DNA of 64,000 nucleotides from Erysipelotrichaceae bacterium OPF54 (GTDB lineage Bacteria; Bacillota_I; Bacilli_A; Erysipelotrichales; Erysipelotrichaceae): NCBI GenBank assembly GCA_022834735.1, contig BQKD01000001.1, positions 659,659 to 723,658 of the forward strand, read 5' to 3'. Shown piece by piece: positions 1 to 6,888 of this stretch (position 1 is its first letter; each line of letters starts with the position of its first letter). The notes under the pieces were generated by a model. It saw only the letters and a program-made list of their open reading frames with translations, ran no database searches and was not told where the DNA came from. The position numbers and the translations under genes were made by a program.

Positions 1-905
1 TAAACAATGTACAGGATGACCATCATGGCGCCGCGCGCGCGGGACATTTTGTCGCTGCGCATGGTCATGAAGTAGAGCAGAAGGGCGATCATGCACAATA
101 TGCAGATGTCGATCAGATTGAACATGGTCACGCTGATCGGGTGCGAAAGGGAAGCGATACCTAAAATGAAGGCGATGTTCATGATGTTGCTTCCGATCGC
201 GTTTCCTAGCGAGAGCCCGCTCTCGCCTTTTTTTGCGGCCACCATGCTCGTAACGAGTTCTGGCAGCGAGGTGCCGACCGATACGATCGTGAGCCCGACC
301 AGTGTTTCGGACATGCCCCAGGCCTGCGCGATCCATGTCGCGTTGTCCACGACCAGATTTCCTCCGCAGATGATGCCGGCCACGCCGATGCATATAAAGA
401 CCAGGCTTTTCGGGACGGTCATGATCTTTTCTTCATCCTCGCTGCCGTTCTGTTTGGTCTGGTGCTGTTTCGTGCTTTTGATCAGTGTCGCGATATAGCA
501 CGCGAGCAGCACGAGAAATACGAGTCCGTTGATCCATGTGAGCTGGCGGTTGAATACGGCTAAAAGGAGCACGAATGTGATAAAGATGTTCCAGAGCAGA
601 TCGCGTTTGACAATACGGCGTTCGATCACGAACGGACGCATGAGCGCGGAACATCCGACAACGACCAGTGTATTGAAAATATTGCTCCCGATCACGTTGG
701 ATAAGGCAAGCTCGTTGCTTCCGGATAGTGTGGCGGTCACGGATACGCTCAGTTCGGGCAGCGAGGTGCCGAGCGCGACGATCGTGAGTCCTACGATAAA
801 TGTCGGGATATGAAATTTGTAAGCGATGGATGCGCTGCCGTCGACAAAGAGGTCTGCGCCTTTGATGAGCAGTGCCATTCCGATCAGTAATAAGATATAC
901 GCCAT
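1..905 (-). CDS. Calcium/sodium antiporter, CaCA family (YrbG-like), C-terminus cut by window edge
   Basis: An inner-membrane cation:Ca2+ exchanger-type protein. The minus-strand frame opens at ATG 905, after an AAAGG ribosome site, and runs off the left edge at about 301 codons. Two copies of the alpha-repeat signature are visible: GTSLPELSVS with GSNIFNT in the first half, and GTSLPELVTS with GSNIMN in the second. This inverted duplication defines the Na+/Ca2+ exchanger superfamily. A charged cytoplasmic loop rich in Lys, Gln and Glu separates the halves at about residues 145-165. The usual family length is about 310-330 aa, so only a few residues are missing. The gene lies 12 bp downstream of the Cof phosphatase on the same strand and may be co-transcribed with it. 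The family assignment is firm; the ion specificity is inferred. Confidence 0.9.
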   Translation of the reverse strand, partial: MAYILLLIGMALLIKGADLFVDGSASIAYKFHIPTFIVGLTIVALGTSLPELSVSVTATLSGSNELALSNVIGSNIFNTLVVVGCSALMRPFVIERRIVKRDLLWNIFITFVLLLAVFNRQLTWINGLVFLVLLACYIATLIKSTKQHQTKQNGSEDEEKIMTVPKSLVFICIGVAGIICGGNLVVDNATWIAQAWGMSETLVGLTIVSVGTSLPELVTSMVAAKKGESGLSLGNAIGSNIMNIAFILGIASLSHPISVTMFNLIDICILCMIALLLYFMTMRSDKMSRARGAMMVILYIV

Positions 906-917
906 AAAAACCTTTCT

Positions 918-1790
918 TTAAAGTCCGAGCGTCTCAAGGGCGCGGACAATTCCGTCTTCCTTATTGGACAGAGTGACTTGCGAGGCTTTTTCCTGAACAA
1001 ATTCCCTAGCGTTTCCCATGGCGAATGAATGGGTTACGGTTTCGAACATGGATACATCGTTTTCCCCGTCTCCGAACGCAATGACCTCGTCCTTGCCCCA
1101 CCCGTTCAGATTCATGAGGTAGAGTAGCGTTTTTCCTTTGTTGAAGCCTTTTGGAAGGGCCTCAAGCTGTCTTGGTGTCGTACGGAAGATCTCGAATCCG
1201 TAGCCGTATTTTTCCTTGAGATCCTCGTAGATCTTCAAGAGCGGCTCTTCCTCCTGCATGATCTGCAGTTTGTTGATCGGGATCGTGATCTCCTGCGGAG
1301 AATGTATGTATTTTATGTTCGGATAGCCGTCGCGCATGTCGGCAAGCCATCCCCAGGGACCGGCTGTCCACGGAAAATCAATAGGCAGGTGCTGCTGCTG
1401 ACGGATCTCCTCCTTGACGCTTCGCAGGCTTTCCGGGAAGTAGTCGAACAGGCCGTCATCAAAACATGCCATCGATTCGCAGTTCAAATTCATCAAATAT
1501 TGAAAGATCGAATAAATTTCCTCCGGTTTCATCCGTTTGAGTATGTGGCGTTCTTTTTTTTCCAGATCGTACCAGGCAATGCCGTCGACTTCGATCAGAA
1601 GGCCGCCGTATTTTTCCATTTCCAGTTCCCGGGCATACGGAAGCAGGCGCGTATACGATCGTCCGCTCGCTAAAATGAGCCGGACCCCTTTCTTTTCCAG
1701 TTCAATGAGTTTTTCTTTTGTGGCCGGAGAGATCTTATTGTTTGGATCCAGTAAGGTTCCGTCCATGTCCATAATGACTGCTTTGATCAT
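918..1790 (-). CDS. Cof-type HAD-IIB phosphatase
   Basis: A cytosolic haloacid-dehalogenase phosphatase, probably acting on sugar phosphates or other small phosphorylated metabolites. Motif I is DMDGTLLD at the N-terminus, with nucleophile and acid Asp at residues 8 and 10. Motif II Ser is in LASGRS, and motif III/IV is GDGENDVSMF near the C-terminus. The roughly 100-residue insert between motifs II and III is the C2B cap of the Cof group. I chose ATG 1790 (290 aa) because a GAGG ribosome site lies 8 nt upstream. A GTG three codons earlier overlaps that site. A second Cof-type protein lies at 42181, so substrates cannot be told from sequence. Confidence 0.9.
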   Translation of the reverse strand: MIKAVIMDMDGTLLDPNNKISPATKEKLIELEKKGVRLILASGRSYTRLLPYARELEMEKYGGLLIEVDGIAWYDLEKKERHILKRMKPEEIYSIFQYLMNLNCESMACFDDGLFDYFPESLRSVKEEIRQQQHLPIDFPWTAGPWGWLADMRDGYPNIKYIHSPQEITIPINKLQIMQEEEPLLKIYEDLKEKYGYGFEIFRTTPRQLEALPKGFNKGKTLLYLMNLNGWGKDEVIAFGDGENDVSMFETVTHSFAMGNAREFVQEKASQVTLSNKEDGIVRALETLGL

Positions 1791-1917
1791 TGATTTCACC
1801 TCGCAAACGATTTTAGCATAAAATGGCGCAGTGAGGGATCATAAGGAACAGGGAAACAAGGATTTTTGACAAAAAAGGGGAAGCGGGAAAATGAGAAAAA
1901 GAAATTAAAAAAACTGT

Positions 1918-1946
1918 TTGCCTTTTCTGAAAATAGATGGTATTAT
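1918..1946 (+). promoter_or_regulatory. Promoter of tRNA-Asn copy 1
   Basis: TTGCCT at 1918 and TATTAT at 1941 are separated by 17 bp. They lie about 20 bp upstream of the tRNA. The same arrangement (TTGCGG, 17 bp, TATTAT) precedes the second tRNA-Asn copy, which supports both calls. Confidence 0.7.
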
Positions 1947-1965
1947 AAACGGGCATTAAGGAATT

Positions 1966-2041
1966 GCCTGAATAGCTCAGTCGGTAGAGCATCCGGCTGT
2001 TAACCGGCAGGTCACAAGTTCGAGTCTTGTTTCAGGCGCCA
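1966..2041 (+). tRNA. tRNA-Asn (anticodon GTT), copy 1
   Basis: A 76-nt cloverleaf. The acceptor stem pairs GCCTGAA with TTCAGGC, followed by an encoded GCCA end. The D-arm is GCTC...GAGC, the anticodon stem is CCGGC/GCCGG-type around the loop CTGTTAA (anticodon GTT), and a TTCGAGT T-loop is present. The mature sequence is identical to the copy at 6759. Confidence 0.97.
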
Positions 2042-2054
2042 TTATGTAAGATGA

Positions 2055-2078
2055 GCTGACTTCGGTCGGCTTTTTTTT
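2055..2078 (+). terminator. Intrinsic terminator of tRNA-Asn copy 1
   Basis: The stem GCTGAC/GTCGGC closes a TTCG tetraloop and is followed by eight T. The same hairpin follows the second tRNA-Asn. Confidence 0.85.
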
Positions 2079-2105
2079 GCTTTATGGAGAGAGATGTGCT
2101 ATGAT
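2077..2105 (+). promoter_or_regulatory. Candidate extended -10 promoter of pnuC leader
   Basis: TTGCTT at 2077 and TATGAT at 2100 are spaced 17 bp apart. A TG dinucleotide one base before the -10 gives an extended -10. The -35 overlaps the T-tract of the tRNA terminator. Transcription would start near 2112, leaving a leader of about 100 nt before the pnuC start. Confidence 0.5.
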
Positions 2106-2138
2106 CGGAGCAATCAGATCATACAGCCACCGGGTTGT

Positions 2139-2198
2139 CGGCATTCGATCCTGTTCGTTAGGTCTTGGAAGAACAGGATATCGGGTGCCGTTTTTTTT
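2139..2198 (+). promoter_or_regulatory. Terminator-like hairpin in the pnuC leader (possible riboswitch or attenuator)
   Basis: A perfect 9-bp stem (ATCCTGTTC at 2148-2156 with GAACAGGAT at 2171-2179) is extended by an outer CGGCA/TGCCG pair (2139-2143 with 2186-2190). Eight T follow directly, just ahead of the ribosome site GGAGG at about 2200. This is the layout of a transcription attenuator. PnuC leaders in some Firmicutes carry ligand-binding RNAs, but I do not recognise this fold as a known class. Confidence 0.5.
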
Positions 2199-2211
2199 AG
2201 GAGGAGAAAAC

Positions 2212-2873
2212 ATGATACGGAAAAAGCTTTCGCGCAAAGAACGCCTGTTGTGGGGAGGATCGCTTCTGGTTCTCACTGTCGTGTTTTTTTTTTCAAGAAG
2301 CACACGAATGGCATGGGCCGCCTCTCTTGCAGGAGCAAGGCTCTTATATTCTGCGCCCGGGCCGAGCCGGTCGGACAGGCACTTATGATCGGATTCAGTA
2401 TTTTGTACGGGATCCTGTCTTTCCGGTGCGCCTACTATGGGGAAATGATTACTTATTTGGGGATGAGCAGGCCCATGGCAGCTCTATCCATGGTTTCCTG
2501 GCTGCGTCACCCCTTTGAAAAAGGAAAGTCGCAAGTGCAGATCGAGCGGCTGAGCCTGAATAAAATCGTCTGTCTGTTTTTCTTTTCGCTGCTCGTAACT
2601 GGTATCTTTTACGTGGTGCTGAAAGAACTGAATACTGTCCATCTGAAATGGAGCACGATTTCGGTGTTCACAAGCTTTGCGGCCGTTCTTCTGACTTTCT
2701 GGCGAAGTCCGTATTATGCGCTCGGATACGCTGCCAATGATCTGGTACTGATCGTGCTGTGGACGCTGCAGCACGATATCGTGATGATCCTGTGCTTTGC
2801 CGTTTTCCTGATCAATGATCTGTACGGCTTCTGCAACTGGAGAAAAATGGAAAAAATACAACAGGAGGGATAA
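2212..2873 (+). pseudogene. pnuC: PnuC-family nicotinamide riboside/vitamin transporter, frameshifted
   Basis: PnuC proteins are membrane facilitators for nicotinamide riboside or related vitamins. The start ATG 2212 follows GGAGG, and reading begins MIRKKLSRKERLLWG. The family-like stretch AASLAG is read in this frame to about 2333. The rest (KALIFCARAEPVGQAL, YYGEMITYLGM, then RSPYYALGYAANDLVLIVLW and LINDLYGF) is only open in another frame, to TAA 2873. One missing base near 2333 explains the break. A run of ten T at 2284 is a second possible slip site. Restored length would be about 220 aa, normal for the family. The stop is 2 bp before the PPOX gene, suggesting one operon. Either a real pseudogene or a sequencing error. 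Confidence 0.8.
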
Positions 2874-2875
2874 AG

Positions 2876-3037
2876 ATGTTCAGAGAAATGCGAAGAAAAA
2901 GACAACAGCTCAAAGAAAAAGAATGCCGGCGTATCCTGGCGTGCCGCAGTGCCGGTGTGCTTGCCTTGTCAGGCGATGAAGGGTATCCGTACGCGGTGCC
3001 GGTCAGTTACGTTCTTGACGGGGATACCTTGATCTTC
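2876..3037 (+). pseudogene. PPOX-family flavin-binding protein, 5' part (split by transposon copy 1)
   Basis: The N-terminal 54 codons of a pyridoxamine-phosphate-oxidase-like, FMN-binding split-barrel protein of the NimA/5-nitroimidazole-resistance type. The visible core is RRILACRSAGVLAL followed by GYPYAVPVSYV. The start ATG 2876 has a GGAGG site. The gene is cut at 3037 by the 3321-bp transposon. Joining it to 6365 after removing one 6-bp target copy gives a continuous 166-codon frame. The short in-element continuation to 3115 is accidental. It sits directly behind pnuC. Confidence 0.85.
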
Positions 3038-3079
3038 TGTAGAGCGTCGTCCTGCTATCCTCGCTTATTTATAAAGACA

Positions 3080-3133
3080 AGCAGAATAAATTCATCATCG
3101 ATCATTTCACGATGAATTTATTCTGCTTTTTTT
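3080..3133 (+). terminator. Strong terminator at transposon left end (copy 1)
   Basis: A perfect 17-bp stem (AGCAGAATAAATTCATC with its exact complement) around a 14-nt loop is followed by a run of T. It lies 42 bp inside the left end, before the first gene. It would stop transcription entering from the interrupted host gene. Identical hairpins are at 30924-30977 and 47967-48020. Confidence 0.9.
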
Positions 3134-3249
3134 CGTCACATTATTTTCATTTTATGAGATGATTGACATGGAAAGGTGTTAGGCGCAAAAAAAGAGAGAG
3201 CCCTAATTGTTTTGCGAACAAACTCTCTCCCGTCCTAACGAACAATTTT

Positions 3250-3789
3250 ATGATAATCAATTTTTCGGCTTTCGACAACCCTTTTTCGCATGATTTATCC
3301 TGCCCGTCCTGCGGGGCGCGCGGCCAGATGCTCGATTACTCATCCTACTCCCGTTTCTGCCTCTCTCCTTCCAATCCGACAAAACGCTTACGGGTTCGTG
3401 TCGTTTTTTGTCCTTCCTGCGGCTCCTATCATACCATACTCCCTTATGATGCCCGTCCGTTTTCTTCGTTTTCCTATCCTTTTATTTTTGAAGTGCTCTT
3501 TCAGTACTGCTGCGGACCTTGTGCCGGCAACAAGTCGAGAACGGCTGCGCTTTTTGATATTTCCAGAACGACCCTGCGCCGATGGATCGACCGCTATTCC
3601 TCTCTGCTTTTCCTCTCCTGTATCATGATCCGCGATCTTGACCGTAGCCCGTATGATCTTCTTGCTCATATCCGTTCTTCTATGCATGCCTTTCTGAAGA
3701 GTTTTCTTCGTTTTCATGAATGCGCCTATTTTTCGCCTCACACTATTTTATCTGCACCCTTTGTCTATGGTCTTTTTTCTCCTTCCTGA
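3250..3789 (+). CDS. Transposon zinc-finger/HTH protein (DUF6431-like), copy 1
   Basis: A 179-aa protein whose role in transposition is unknown. It has two Cys pairs, CPSCG at residues 18-22 and CPSCG at 54-58, which could hold one zinc. A helix-turn-helix-like stretch follows at about 96-116 (SRTAALFDISRTTLRRWIDRY), so DNA binding at the ends or at target DNA is plausible. The frame stays open upstream to TTG 3163, but that region is a long RNA stem (3178-3239) and gives an unlikely low-complexity N-terminus. I therefore prefer ATG 3250, although it lacks a clear ribosome site. The gene is followed 65 bp later by the transposase. DUF6431 is my recollection of the family name and should be confirmed by profile search. 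Confidence 0.7.
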   Translation: MIINFSAFDNPFSHDLSCPSCGARGQMLDYSSYSRFCLSPSNPTKRLRVRVVFCPSCGSYHTILPYDARPFSSFSYPFIFEVLFQYCCGPCAGNKSRTAALFDISRTTLRRWIDRYSSLLFLSCIMIRDLDRSPYDLLAHIRSSMHAFLKSFLRFHECAYFSPHTILSAPFVYGLFSPS

Positions 3790-3854
3790 ATCATTTGTCC
3801 GTCGCTTTCCTCTTTTTAGCCCGGTACAGTAATCTCAAAGGAGGATTCTGCTTT

Positions 3855-5090
3855 ATGGATCAAACCGACAAGGAAAAAATCGCTTTATGGAAATTCGGGA
3901 TCATCGCTCCTGTCATTTCCGGCACTCATCCTTTTTCGACAAACCGTCAGTTTTACCGTCATCTTGCCGAAAAAGAATTCGAAAACCCGGTCTCCGGTGT
4001 CAAAAAATCATTTTCATGGCAGACTTTCGCTCACTGGGCCTATGAATACCGTTCCGGCGGATTCGATGGACTGATTTCCCGTCCCAGGAGCGACAAGGGG
4101 ACTTCCCGAACTCTGAGTCCCGAGGCGCAGGAACGCATCATCGCTCTGCGCCGGCAGTATCCGCGCATCATCAATACGGTCCTGCGTGCGCGGCTCATCG
4201 AAGAAGGGTTTATCCCGGCCCGCGTTTCCCAGTCCACGATCGATCGTTTCGTGCGTTCTCTGCCTCAGAGCCGTCTCGAACCGATCCATCAGGGAAAAGA
4301 GCGCAGAGCGTTCGAGAAAGAATTTGCCAACCAGGTCTGGCAGGCCGATACATCCTATCTATACAGGCTGGCCGGACACAGGCTGTATCTGGTTTCTATC
4401 CTGGATGACGCATCCCGGATGATCGTGGGCTGGGGAATCTTTGAAGCCGATACGGCCGTCAACTTTCAGAAGATCCTGAAGAACGCGGTCATGACTTACG
4501 GGATCCCGTCTGTACTGTATGTAGACAATGGTTCGCCTTATGACAACCACCAGCTGAATATGATCTGTGCAAGACTGGGGGTCGCCCTGGTGCATGCGCC
4601 GGTGCGGGACGGAAGCGCGAAAGGAAAACAGGAGCGCGCATTCCGAACGTTCAAGGACCACTGGCTGCGCTGTTCGGACTGGAATGCCTATCAGACGATC
4701 GAAGAGGTCCGGGAATCTTTCGGGGACTATCTTCAGAAATACATCAACTGCCAACACGCTTCGCTGAAAGATATGACGCCGCGCCAGCGCTATCTGAAGG
4801 ATGCACAGCGGTTCCGCTTCCTTCCTGACGAAGCGGTGGAACAGTATTTCCTGCATACGTACGAAAGAAAGGTGAGGACCGATTCGACACTCGTGATCGA
4901 CGGGATCAGCTACGAGGTGCCGGCCGAATACATGCGCGAGACAGTAAAGGTGAAGATGGATCCCGAAGACAGGAGAAAGGCCTGGCTGCTAGGGATGGAC
5001 GGAAAGCTGATCCCGATCCGGACGGTCGACAAGGTGGAGAACAGCCGGATCAGAAGAAGGCAGCACATGCGCTTCAGAGAGGAGGAGTAA
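3855..5090 (+). CDS. DD(35)E transposase, TniA/TnsB-like, copy 1
   Basis: The catalytic subunit, 411 aa, which would cut and join the element ends. An N-terminal helical DNA-binding region (1-140) includes a homeodomain/HTH-like part. A retroviral-integrase-type core follows, with D165 (QADTSY), D224 (YVDNGS) and E260 (KGKQERAF). The spacing of 35 residues between the last two is the classical DD(35)E. The C-terminal part (about 325-395, with VIDGISYEVP) resembles the beta-barrel of Mu-type transposases. ATG 3855 is chosen for its AAAGGAGG ribosome site; a longer upstream reading gives a spurious hydrophobic N-terminus. The stop is 1 bp before the ATPase start, so the two are translationally coupled. 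Confidence 0.93.
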   Translation: MDQTDKEKIALWKFGIIAPVISGTHPFSTNRQFYRHLAEKEFENPVSGVKKSFSWQTFAHWAYEYRSGGFDGLISRPRSDKGTSRTLSPEAQERIIALRRQYPRIINTVLRARLIEEGFIPARVSQSTIDRFVRSLPQSRLEPIHQGKERRAFEKEFANQVWQADTSYLYRLAGHRLYLVSILDDASRMIVGWGIFEADTAVNFQKILKNAVMTYGIPSVLYVDNGSPYDNHQLNMICARLGVALVHAPVRDGSAKGKQERAFRTFKDHWLRCSDWNAYQTIEEVRESFGDYLQKYINCQHASLKDMTPRQRYLKDAQRFRFLPDEAVEQYFLHTYERKVRTDSTLVIDGISYEVPAEYMRETVKVKMDPEDRRKAWLLGMDGKLIPIRTVDKVENSRIRRRQHMRFREEE

Positions 5091-5091
5091 T

Positions 5092-5898
5092 ATGGAAGCC
5101 AAAGTATTTTACGGACTGAAGCAGATGCCGTTCGAGAAAGAAACGAAATATCACAAATTATACCGGAGCGAAGATACGGCGAACCTGAAAGGACGGCTGG
5201 ACTACCTGAAAAAAGCGAAAGGGATCGGATTGTTCACAGGAAGTCCGGGAACAGGAAAAACATCGGCCATCCGCGAATTTGCCGGCAGTCTGAACCCGTC
5301 GCTGTACAAAGTGGTCTACATCCAGATGTCTACGGTATCGGTCATCGACTTTTACCGGCAGCTGGCCTGCGGGCTGGGGCTGGAGCCCAAATTCAGAAAG
5401 AGCGACCTGTTCCGGCAGGTACAGGAAGCCATCGAATACATGGCAAAAGAAAAGAAGTGCACGCCGGTCATCGTGATCGACGAAGCGCAGTATCTGAGCA
5501 CGAGCGTCTTCAACGATCTGACCATGCTCCTCAATTTCGAGATGGACTCGAAGAACTACTGTATCCTGATCCTGAGCGGGCAGACGAGCCTGAACACGAT
5601 CCTGAAAAAGCAGGTGCATGACGCCCTGCGCCAGAGGATCGTGATCAATTATTTCATGGAAGGTCTGAAAGGAGAAGAGGCACAGGAATATGTGGATTTC
5701 TGCATGAAAGAATGCGGAAGCAGAGAAAAGGTGTTCGAAGAAGACGCGGTGCGTGCCGCATATAATATCGCAGGCGGATCAATCCGGAAACTGAACAATC
5801 TGTTGTCGAAATGCCTGATCGAAGGAGCGAACGAAGAAAAGCGGATCATCGACGCAGAGATCGTGATGAAAGCACATAACGAAGTAGAACTGGGGTGA
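5092..5898 (+). CDS. AAA ATPase, ExeA/TniB/MuB-like transposition regulator, copy 1
   Basis: 268 aa. The N-terminus (FYGLKQMPFEKE) is like ExeA-type ATPases. Walker A is GSPGTGKTS at residues 50-58 and Walker B is VIVIDEAQ at 126-133. The sensor-1-like region is LILSGQ, and a C-terminal helical lid includes GGSIRKLNNLLSKCL. In Tn7, Mu and Tn5053 the equivalent ATPase binds target DNA and activates the transposase. That role is inferred here from gene order and motifs. The ribosome site is GAGGAG. The next gene begins 7 bp after the stop. Confidence 0.92.
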   Translation: MEAKVFYGLKQMPFEKETKYHKLYRSEDTANLKGRLDYLKKAKGIGLFTGSPGTGKTSAIREFAGSLNPSLYKVVYIQMSTVSVIDFYRQLACGLGLEPKFRKSDLFRQVQEAIEYMAKEKKCTPVIVIDEAQYLSTSVFNDLTMLLNFEMDSKNYCILILSGQTSLNTILKKQVHDALRQRIVINYFMEGLKGEEAQEYVDFCMKECGSREKVFEEDAVRAAYNIAGGSIRKLNNLLSKCLIEGANEEKRIIDAEIVMKAHNEVELG

Positions 5899-5904
5899 GA
5901 ACAT

Positions 5905-6192
5905 ATGAAAGAAGATGAACGGATGTTGATCAACTGGCCGACGACGAGAAAAGTGATGATCGAACAGCTGAAAAGAGCGATGAAGATGTACGGAGCCTAT
6001 AAACTGAGCAATGAAGAGCTGATGTATTTTGTAGAAAACTATATGAATAATTTTGGCCATTTATTCTTCAAGAATGATTTCGAGATCCATCCGTCGATCA
6101 GAAAAGCGCTGGGAAAGAGGAACAGCTGGATCCTGGCATGTATAGTGGAAAGAGTATACCAGAAAGAATTCGAGAACATAGGAAATTATTGA
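5905..6192 (+). CDS. Small 95-aa transposon protein, copy 1
   Basis: A charged, mostly helical protein with no catalytic motif. It has an N-terminal helix (TTRKVMIEQLKRAMKM), a middle with aromatic residues, and a C-terminal IRKALGKRNSWILACIVERV segment. The layout is reminiscent of the small TIGR04540-type proteins seen in clostridial mobile elements, but that is from memory. The ribosome site GGGGTGAG overlaps the end of the ATPase gene. It is the last gene before a terminator and is conserved unchanged in all three copies, so it is probably part of the transposition machinery. Confidence 0.75.
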   Translation: MKEDERMLINWPTTRKVMIEQLKRAMKMYGAYKLSNEELMYFVENYMNNFGHLFFKNDFEIHPSIRKALGKRNSWILACIVERVYQKEFENIGNY

Positions 6193-6194
6193 TT

Positions 6195-6225
6195 AAAAGC
6201 CGTTTTTGACAAGACGGCTTTTTTT
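6195..6225 (+). terminator. Terminator at end of transposon operon, copy 1
   Basis: AAAAGCCGT pairs with ACGGCTT and a T-run follows directly behind the 95-aa gene. The same hairpin is at 34039-34069 and 51082-51112. Confidence 0.85.
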
Positions 6226-6358
6226 GAACAGAAAGAAATAAAATAAAATGCTTCTGAAGCCAAAATAAAGCGAGGCCGGACAAAATAAAGTGCGTTTCTC
6301 TTCCAGATGTGTATAAAAATATTTGACGTTTCCGACTAACAGAATTTGACGCGCTACA
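6226..6358 (+). repeat. Right end of transposon copy 1 with internal repeats
   Basis: CAAAATAAAG occurs at 6261 and 6281, exactly 20 bp apart. ATTTGACG occurs at 6321 and 6344. The left end has only one related pair of sites (the terminal TGTAG...GCGTC and an inverted CGCTTATTT at 3062). Such asymmetric arrays are typical transposase-binding sites in Tn7/Mu-like elements. Confidence 0.65.
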
Positions 6359-6364
6359 ATCTTC

Positions 6365-6700
6365 CACAGCGCAAAGAGCGGACACAAGATCGATGCGATC
6401 CGCCATTGCGATAAAGCGTCGTTCTGCGTGATCGATCAGGATGAGATCGTTCCGGAACGGTTTACGACGTATTTTCGCAGCGTGATCGCGTTCGGAAGGA
6501 TCGGAATTGTCGAAGACGAAAAAGAAAAACGAAGAGCGATCGAAGTGCTGGCACGTAAATATTCTCCCCAGCAGCCGCAGGCGGATGTGGATATGGAAAT
6601 CGAAAAAACCTGGAAAGCGCTGACGATCCTTGAAATGAAGATAGAACATTTGAGCGGAAAGGAAGCGATCGAGCTCGTTAATCGTTTTAAAGAAAATTAA
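6365..6700 (+). pseudogene. PPOX-family flavin-binding protein, 3' part
   Basis: This is the downstream 111 codons of the gene that starts at 2876. It reads HSAKSGHKIDAIRH, then SFCVIDQDE and YFRSVIAFGRIGIV, as expected for the FMN-binding barrel of NimA-like proteins. A C-terminal helical segment ends at TAA 6700. The junction DTLIF/HSAKSG is seamless once one ATCTTC copy is removed. The fragment has no start of its own. Confidence 0.85.
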
Positions 6701-6710
6701 TTATTGGTGG

Positions 6711-6739
6711 TTGCGGTTTGGAACAGGGCGTGCTATTAT
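6711..6739 (+). promoter_or_regulatory. Promoter of tRNA-Asn copy 2
   Basis: TTGCGG and TATTAT are spaced 17 bp, about 20 bp before the tRNA. Confidence 0.7.
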
Positions 6740-6758
6740 AAATGGGCATTGAGGAATT

Positions 6759-6834
6759 GCCTGAATAGCTCAGTCGGTAGAGCATCCGGCTGTTAACCGG
6801 CAGGTCACAAGTTCGAGTCTTGTTTCAGGCGCCA
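6759..6834 (+). tRNA. tRNA-Asn (anticodon GTT), copy 2
   Basis: The mature 76 nt are identical to the copy at 1966. The flanks are also alike: the segment from the -10 box through the terminator differs at only a few positions. This points to a tandem duplication that brackets pnuC and the PPOX gene. Confidence 0.97.
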
Positions 6835-6847
6835 TCATGTAAGATCA

Positions 6848-6872
6848 GCTGACTTCGGTCGGCTTTTTTTTT
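6848..6872 (+). terminator. Terminator of tRNA-Asn copy 2
   Basis: GCTGAC, TTCG loop, GTCGGC and nine T. It also faces the end of the minus-strand regulator gene that stops at 6889. Confidence 0.85.
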
Positions 6873-6888
6873 ATGTAAAAAAATCCGC

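Larger units (their letters stand above)
3038..6358 (+). mobile_element. Four-gene TniA/TniB-like transposon, copy 1 (3321 bp)
   Basis: The element starts TGTAGAGCGTC and ends GACGCGCTACA, an 11-bp inverted terminal match with one mismatch. It is flanked by the 6-bp direct repeat ATCTTC (3032-3037 and 6359-6364). It carries four co-oriented genes: zinc/HTH protein, DD(35)E transposase, AAA ATPase and a 95-aa protein. Ends of the TG...CA type, a transposase with a Mu-like C-terminal region and a companion ATPase place it with the Mu/Tn7/Tn552/Tn5053 group. That placement is inferred from motifs. Copies 2 and 3 lie at 30882 and 47925 in the same orientation. Confidence 0.95.

Noticed and set aside
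2876-3115. A 79-aa intact small protein
   Set aside because: The last 25 codons are transposon DNA. The true continuation of the gene lies at 6365.
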